Source: Lachnospiraceae bacterium
GTDB taxonomy: Bacteria > Bacillota > Clostridia > Lachnospirales > Lachnospiraceae
Direction: 5' to 3'
DNA: 64,000 nucleotides
Assembly: GCA_015057425.1 (NCBI GenBank)
Contig: SVEL01000004.1
Coordinates: 141,618 to 205,617, forward strand
Positions 59,715 through 64,000 of this stretch are shown piece after piece; position 1 is the first letter of the stretch; each line of letters begins with the position of its first letter. Below the pieces are notes generated by a model. The model ran no database searches. It was not told the DNA's origin and saw only the letters and a list, made by a program, of their open reading frames with translations. A program made the position numbers and the translations under genes.

Positions 59715-59771
59715 TGCACTAACATCAGTGCACAGCATATATATTGTACCACATTTTCATATGTTTTTGAA
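59715..59771 (-). promoter_or_regulatory. gdpP promoter with a downstream palindrome
   Basis: TTCAAA (59766-59771 as complement), a 17-base spacer and TACAAT (59743-59748 as complement). TGCACT...AGTGCA (59715-59732), a perfect 6-bp palindrome with a 6-base centre, lies just past the start site and could be an operator. Confidence 0.6.
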
Positions 59772-59923
59772 GTACTATTTGTTTTAAGTCTGTAATTTGC
59801 AAAGTACACTCCTCTCATTTAGGCTCATTTTAGCAACGCCGGTAGCATATCCGTCAAACTAACTACTGCACTAACAATAGTTCTACAATACCGCGGGGCA
59901 CATTTAGGGATATAACCGTAGAA

Positions 59924-60193
59924 TTTTATCTATATAGAAAAACTTTCCTAAAAGATAAAAAAATCAGAGGGTTATTTACATAAATTCTGGTATTATGTAG
60001 ACTTGCGCATCCTGTTTTATCTATATAGAAAAACTTGCTGCTGAGATAAAAATTTAGCTGATATTTTTTATCTTTTTGAGATATTTTTCTACATAGATAA
60101 AATCCATCCAAATCAGTTGACATAACTTGGTTTTTGCCATTAAAAAATCTATGATTTTTTATCTTTAGAGCAACTTTTTCTGTATAGATAAAA
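59924..60193. repeat. Box array/structured element with TTTTATCT / AGATAAAA arms
   Basis: Four 37-bp units, each TTTTATCT-N21-AGATAAAA: starts 59924, 60015, 60066 and 60157 (spacing 91, 51, 91), all arms perfect. The order repeats with a 142-bp period. TTATGTAGAC at 59993-60002 and GTTGACATAA at about 60117-60126 could pair around the two central units. The CTATATAGAAAAA motif after two left arms is also found in the 48.7 kb array and near 60248. Intergenic between gdpP and the surface protein gene; about 690 bp without a gene. Confidence 0.9.
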
Positions 60194-60255
60194 TAAAAGC
60201 GCTAAATATGGGGGATTGACATTTTTTTGGTGACTATACCGCAGCCCCTATATAG

Positions 60256-60293
60256 AAAAACCGGGCTGACGTTTATAAACGCAACCCGGTTTC
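60256..60293 (-). terminator. Terminator after the surface protein gene
   Basis: AACCGGG (60259-60265) pairs with CCCGGTT (60285-60291), with an inner GCGTTTATAAACG stem and T residues after it on the minus strand. Confidence 0.85.
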
Positions 60294-60354
60294 CCTAATA
60301 GTGTGTTTTGTTTTATAGCTTTTTATCAAATCCAATAAATTGGGAATGACCTTA

Positions 60355-61200
60355 TTAAACTGTAGCTGTTCTCTTCTTTAATACTGTAACTGCTACTACT
60401 GCTGCCATAGCTAATCCTACAAAGAATACTGCTGTTGTATTGTCGCTTGTATCTGTATCATCTGCAGCTCTGAATGTGCATACTGATTCACCTGATTCTG
60501 AATCATATGTTATTGTAAGTGTACCTGCACCTGAACCGTCACATGTAAAGTGACCTTTAACTTCTTTGCTCTTTTCGCCGTCATCATCAGGTGTTCCAAT
60601 CATAACGATATCATATCCTTCTGAACCGTCGAAATCTGCTGACGTTGTAGCTGTATATGTATAAGTTGTTCCGTCTGCTGTCATCTTACCTGTTGTACCA
60701 AACTGATCAGCTGTCCAGTTATCCCAGTTGTGCGCTTCAAATGCAGCTGCACCCTGAACATAATAATCATATGTATATTCTACAGTGCTGTTAAGCGCAA
60801 GTGTAAGCTTCTGTGATGTCATATTATAAGTAACTGTATATTCACCTGCTGTAACATTGGTGATATAGATAACATCACAACCCCAGCCGTCGTTTTCAAC
60901 ATTTACATCTACTCCTGTACCTGACCAATCAGTAATTGTAACTGAGCTATCCCATGTACCTGCTGTGTTCTGAATAGCAAACTTACCGTTTGAAGCCAAT
61001 GTGATTGTTCCTGTAAATGTTACTCCGTCAGTAGATGTAAGAGTATCAGTACTTGCTGCATCCGGCCAGCTGTTAAAATCACCTGTCATCCATAATGTTG
61101 TTGCTGCCATAGCATCTGTTGCAGGAGCAAGTACTAAGCCCGCTACCATAGCTACTGTAGCCAAACCTGCTACAATTTTCTTAAGAAATGTCTTTTTCAT
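60355..61200 (-). CDS. Secreted, C-terminally anchored beta-sandwich protein (carbohydrate-binding-like)
   Basis: 281 residues from the ATG at 61200 (GGAGG about 11 bases upstream). A signal peptide (about 1-33, cleavage after AMA). Two related beta domains (TTLWMTGDFNSWPD near 35; YYVQGAAAFEAHNWDNW near 140) resemble starch-binding SusE/CBM-type modules. A Thr/Asp-rich linker leads to a C-terminal membrane helix ending in KKRT. It is probably displayed on the cell surface and binds glycans or another ligand. No catalytic motif. The upstream region carries an unusual TGCGCA cluster. Confidence 0.7.
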   Translation of the reverse strand: MKKTFLKKIVAGLATVAMVAGLVLAPATDAMAATTLWMTGDFNSWPDAASTDTLTSTDGVTFTGTITLASNGKFAIQNTAGTWDSSVTITDWSGTGVDVNVENDGWGCDVIYITNVTAGEYTVTYNMTSQKLTLALNSTVEYTYDYYVQGAAAFEAHNWDNWTADQFGTTGKMTADGTTYTYTATTSADFDGSEGYDIVMIGTPDDDGEKSKEVKGHFTCDGSGAGTLTITYDSESGESVCTFRAADDTDTSDNTTAVFFVGLAMAAVVAVTVLKKRTATV

Positions 61201-61249
61201 AATAGTTTCGCCCTCCATTATATTTCACATAGGAATTCTTTATAATGGC

Positions 61250-61278
61250 ATACTAACATCTTTTGCGCAACAATTCAA
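61250..61278 (-). promoter_or_regulatory. Promoter for the surface protein gene with a TTGCGCAA in the spacer
   Basis: TTGAAT (61273-61278 as complement), a 17-base spacer and TAGTAT (61250-61255 as complement). The palindrome TTGCGCAA at 61263-61270 sits in the spacer, as a repressor operator would. Confidence 0.6.
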
Positions 61279-61421
61279 TTCACTTTTTGTCCAAAGTATT
61301 GCGCACTTTTTTATGCACTTTGCACAATTTCTTGCGCAAATCCTGCGCAATGCTTGGTGCAAATGACATTTTCTGTAAAAATTGTATAAAAAATTCTGCC
61401 CGATGCGCAATTGTTGCGCAA
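61261..61421. repeat. Cluster of TTGCGCA boxes upstream of the surface protein gene
   Basis: TGCGCA occurs at 61264, 61300, 61333, 61344, 61404 and 61415. The last four form two pairs with the same 11-bp step. TGCAC-type variants add more near 61313-61326. The palindrome is self-complementary. The cluster lies 60-220 bases before the start codon. Confidence 0.75.
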
Positions 61422-61477
61422 CGTGCAGATACTTTTTCTAATATTTATTTGGGCCGATGAAGCATTTCCTTCTCCGC

Positions 61478-62311
61478 TTAGTCAAATTCTCCATTTTGTG
61501 TCTTTACCCATATTTCACAATAATCATATATTTTTTCTCTAAACTCTGACACATCATTACCCTCAAACTCTATGGCATCATAGAAAATATTTCCTTCAAA
61601 TCTTTCTTCTGCACTTTTTATGCTGTCATCTGTTGAATAAATCATATCATCATAGTTCCGCTCAAGATCAAATAACAGAATAGTATTGTTATCCATTAAA
61701 TAAGACATAACGTTTTTAAATAAATTTACCGCGTCTTCAACATCAGTATCCGTATTAAAGATATGGGAAGTAGATAAATCAGACCTGCCTTCTTTTATGA
61801 CCTTGCTGGTTCCATCCTGTAAAAATTCAATCACCTTAAAGGTCCTTACATCATTCCCCATATGTGATGTATCGCAAAACTCTAAAAGACACTTCTTTCC
61901 ATCTTCTTCTACAATAAAATACATATAACTATTCGTTTCAGAACTCAATCCATCAAAAAAATTAACGGTTTCAAACAACACTTTATCTCCATCTATTATT
62001 TTCATTCTTGTATCAGGAAAACAATTTTTATCTACCGGTTCTGACGCATAAAATATAATACTTTCATCTTCATTATCACTATCTATATCATAATGAAAAA
62101 CCTGTTCCTCTTCAGGTTTAATAATATAGGAATACTCTTCCTTTTCCCAAAAAAAGGTTTCATTCTCTTCACTCACAATTTCTTCAATTGCAGTTTCACT
62201 ATTTTCTGTGCCCTCATCTGTAATTAATTCCACTTCAATTGTATGATTATTTTTACATCCAATTAACAGCATCGTCAATAAAACCATACTTATAATCTTT
62301 AGTTTTTTCAC
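61478..62311 (-). CDS. Lipoprotein of unknown function
   Basis: 277 residues from a GTG start eight bases after GGAGG. A lipobox LIGC puts the lipidated Cys at 19. The rest is acidic and beta-rich without a recognised motif. It is followed, after a TGCGCA cluster, by the surface protein gene, and preceded by a membrane protein gene on the same strand. Confidence 0.75.
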   Translation of the reverse strand: MKKLKIISMVLLTMLLIGCKNNHTIEVELITDEGTENSETAIEEIVSEENETFFWEKEEYSYIIKPEEEQVFHYDIDSDNEDESIIFYASEPVDKNCFPDTRMKIIDGDKVLFETVNFFDGLSSETNSYMYFIVEEDGKKCLLEFCDTSHMGNDVRTFKVIEFLQDGTSKVIKEGRSDLSTSHIFNTDTDVEDAVNLFKNVMSYLMDNNTILLFDLERNYDDMIYSTDDSIKSAEERFEGNIFYDAIEFEGNDVSEFREKIYDYCEIWVKTQNGEFD

Positions 62312-62379
62312 TTACAAAACCTCCTCTAGGCGTATCATAGGATATTATTGCAACAGTGTATTCATTTTGCCTTCCTACA

Positions 62380-63339
62380 TCACCCTGACTTTTTTATTTT
62401 ATTAATAATAAAAATTACAAATGCTGTTATTGCCATTATAGGAAATTGTATCAAAAGATAAATGATACCCAATATCGGTAATATAATTCCGATAGAATCT
62501 ATCGTTTCATACAAGAAAAAAACCATACTTGTTATAAGTAAATTACCTGTTCCAAAATACATCAACACGCAAACAAGAACAAAAGAAAGGGTAACCATTA
62601 ACCATTTTCTTCGTTTTATCCATTCCGTGCATATAAGAAAATAAAATAACATCAATGGTAATACGCAGCTTATTAATACAGCTATGCAGAACATAGGATT
62701 CCATTTTCCAAAAATCCCTATCATATCAGGTGTATTTATCGATGTTGTAACTATTACAACTAAGGTGTATACAGATAAAATCACAATGGTAAATATATTA
62801 AAGAATTTACCATATCCGTCATATGTATGTTTTTCATCACGAGCTAAGACTATTGCCTCTTTCTTAATCAGTTTATATATTATATCTATGGTCGATATAC
62901 ATATAATCAAACAATTTACTATTGTACTTATAACAAATAGTATTACTACTACCTGCAACATTCTTGCCGATGATATATCTTTCCATACCATCAATTCATC
63001 AATCAACTCATTATAAAGATTAACTACTCCATATGTTTTGGCATCAAAGGCCGGAAAAATCCAGATTATAGCTATTTGAACGCCAATTAATACAACCGTT
63101 ATCAAGTCTCTTGTATAAAAATTGTGAGTTTTCTGTAACCGGATTGCAACAAAAGAAAGCGTCAATAGCAAACCGATTACCATCCACGAATATATGGTAT
63201 ATAAGCTAAACAATCCGCTTTCATTGACATCGAAAATGTCATTTGCATTTGTAAATCCTGTTGGAATAACATATATTGCAAAGAAACTTATTAAATTAAT
63301 AATCAAACATACATTGACTAAGCTAATCTTTCTGTTCAT
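62380..63339 (-). CDS. Multi-pass membrane protein, unknown function
   Basis: 319 residues with about eight membrane helices and no catalytic motif. CGGAGG precedes the ATG. It lies between the lipoprotein gene and an IS-interrupted gene on the same strand, so the three may have formed one unit of unknown role. Confidence 0.75.
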   Translation of the reverse strand: MNRKISLVNVCLIINLISFFAIYVIPTGFTNANDIFDVNESGLFSLYTIYSWMVIGLLLTLSFVAIRLQKTHNFYTRDLITVVLIGVQIAIIWIFPAFDAKTYGVVNLYNELIDELMVWKDISSARMLQVVVILFVISTIVNCLIICISTIDIIYKLIKKEAIVLARDEKHTYDGYGKFFNIFTIVILSVYTLVVIVTTSINTPDMIGIFGKWNPMFCIAVLISCVLPLMLFYFLICTEWIKRRKWLMVTLSFVLVCVLMYFGTGNLLITSMVFFLYETIDSIGIILPILGIIYLLIQFPIMAITAFVIFIINKIKKSG

Positions 63340-63366
63340 TTATGTTCCTCCGATAGTAATCTATTC

Positions 63367-63892
63367 TTAATAAAATATGTACTGTCCTATCAGCACATCA
63401 TTCTGACTTTTTTCATCATCATATATAAGGCTTCCGTTTTCTCCACGGTTAAAGACATAGTTTTCTTCCTCGGACATTTCAAGTATGATATCATAGCAAT
63501 CAAACCTTATAAATCCTTTAAATGTAGTACCATTTCGATACATTTCAAATATTCCGTCTGAAAAAAATCTGAATTCTATATCCGTATCCTCTGACCAGTA
63601 TTTTTTACCTTTATACTCTAAACTATCAAGTTTCTTATATGTGATTTTGTCAAGTCCATCAAAATATTCATTGTAACAGCTAAATCCTTCATAGATGATT
63701 TCATCTTCTGTAAAAGATATGTTTCCACCGGTAAGTATCGTTTCATGTGCATCTTCATATACTAACGAAGTGCTAAGATGGCAATTATTTCCTCCGCCTA
63801 CGCTGACTACATCTAATAGTAATGCATCTTTCCACTCATTTTCTATGTATATTTTACCGAATGCTCTGCCACCTGGATCTATATTATTAAAG
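63367..63892 (-). pseudogene. 3' part of a gene cut by the IS element
   Basis: An open minus-strand frame (about 174 codons, beginning FNNIDPGGRAFGKIYI and ending VLIGQYIFY, stop at 63367-63369) runs without a start codon up to the IS tip. The N-terminal part must lie beyond the IS or be lost. The family is not recognised; acidic, beta-rich content resembles the neighbouring lipoprotein. Confidence 0.7.
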
Positions 63893-64000
63893 TGGACACA
63901 AAAACATTTACTTGTTACAATAAATTAGACACCAAAAAGGAGGTATCAAACATGTCCACAAAACGCACCGGAACTCGATATGATGAAGAGTTCAAAAGAA
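63893..64000 (+). mobile_element. Left end of an IS3-like insertion sequence
   Basis: The tip TGGACACAAAAACATTTACT and an internal TTAGACACC precede an AAGGAGG site and the first transposase ORF. The element runs off the window. Confidence 0.75.
63952..64000 (+). CDS. IS3-family transposase OrfA (N-terminal fragment)
   Basis: Begins MSTKRTGTRYDEEFKR, the start of an HTH transposase subunit of the OrfA type; 16 residues are visible before the edge. An AAGGAGG site precedes the ATG. Confidence 0.75.
   Translation, partial: MSTKRTGTRYDEEFKR

Overview
The window looks like the chromosome of a low-GC, Gram-positive anaerobe of class Clostridia, most likely family Lachnospiraceae. I infer this from the AT-rich intergenic DNA with strong GGAGG ribosome sites, a split (two-gene) transketolase, the GlgC/GlgD pair, a MecA adaptor, the order sua5 / phosphatase-like / rpiB / comEB / atp, the spore-associated genes cwlD and spoVG, a DUF1858 redox protein and a bacterial-type 2[4Fe-4S] ferredoxin. 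Almost all of it is core chromosome. The only mobile DNA seen is the left end of an IS3-like element at the right edge.

Layout, left to right. 1-1.6 kb: a truncated membrane ORF and a CheY / CheX-like pair. 1.6-6.6 kb (minus): an arabinose-to-pentose-phosphate cluster, araA-araD-tal-tkt(N)-tkt(C). 6.6-9.6 kb: CwlD amidase and a GH18 lipoprotein. 10-12 kb: mecA, an inverted-repeat element, a DUF1858 protein and a strictly 63-bp-periodic box array. 12.1-25.2 kb (minus): one long gene train, sua5, a phosphatase-like gene without catalytic residues, rpiB, comEB, atpZ-I-B-E-F-H-A-G-D-C, ywmB and an 844-residue anchored protein. 25.5-27.6 kb: small membrane proteins. 28-37.4 kb (minus): a MukBEF/Wadjet-like SMC operon with kleisin-, MukE- and MukB-like subunits, followed by a TPR / acidic / AAA protein where Wadjet loci usually carry the JetD nuclease. 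37.5-40.1 kb: recR-ybaB-dnaX. 40.2-43 kb: spoVG, glgD, glgC. 43.2-48.3 kb (plus): murC, a DnaA-box cluster, dnaD, a dnaC/dnaI-type loader, prs. 49-55.6 kb: PBP1a, asnS, ferredoxin, a GH43 lipoprotein and a MerR-type regulator. 55.7-59.7 kb: gdpP-rplI-dnaB. 60-64 kb: a surface protein, a lipoprotein, a membrane protein and a gene cut off by the IS.

Two things stand out. First, the SMC operon is complete for kleisin, MukE-like and SMC subunits but has no recognisable JetD/MksG nuclease, and it sits beside recR-dnaX. Second, three intergenic regions (11.6, 48.7 and 60.0 kb) carry arrays of inverted boxes of the form T-rich/N3/TA ... TA/N3'/A-rich. The 48.7 and 60.0 kb arrays align almost without gaps over about 180 bp, yet the variable box letters (ACC, ATC or TGC) change on both arms together. 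This covariation implies base-paired structure. The pattern may be a dispersed structured RNA or DNA element, and I cannot assign it to a known family.

Start codons were chosen from ribosome-binding sites where these contradict the longest open frame. All functional calls come from reading motifs by eye; no database search was possible.
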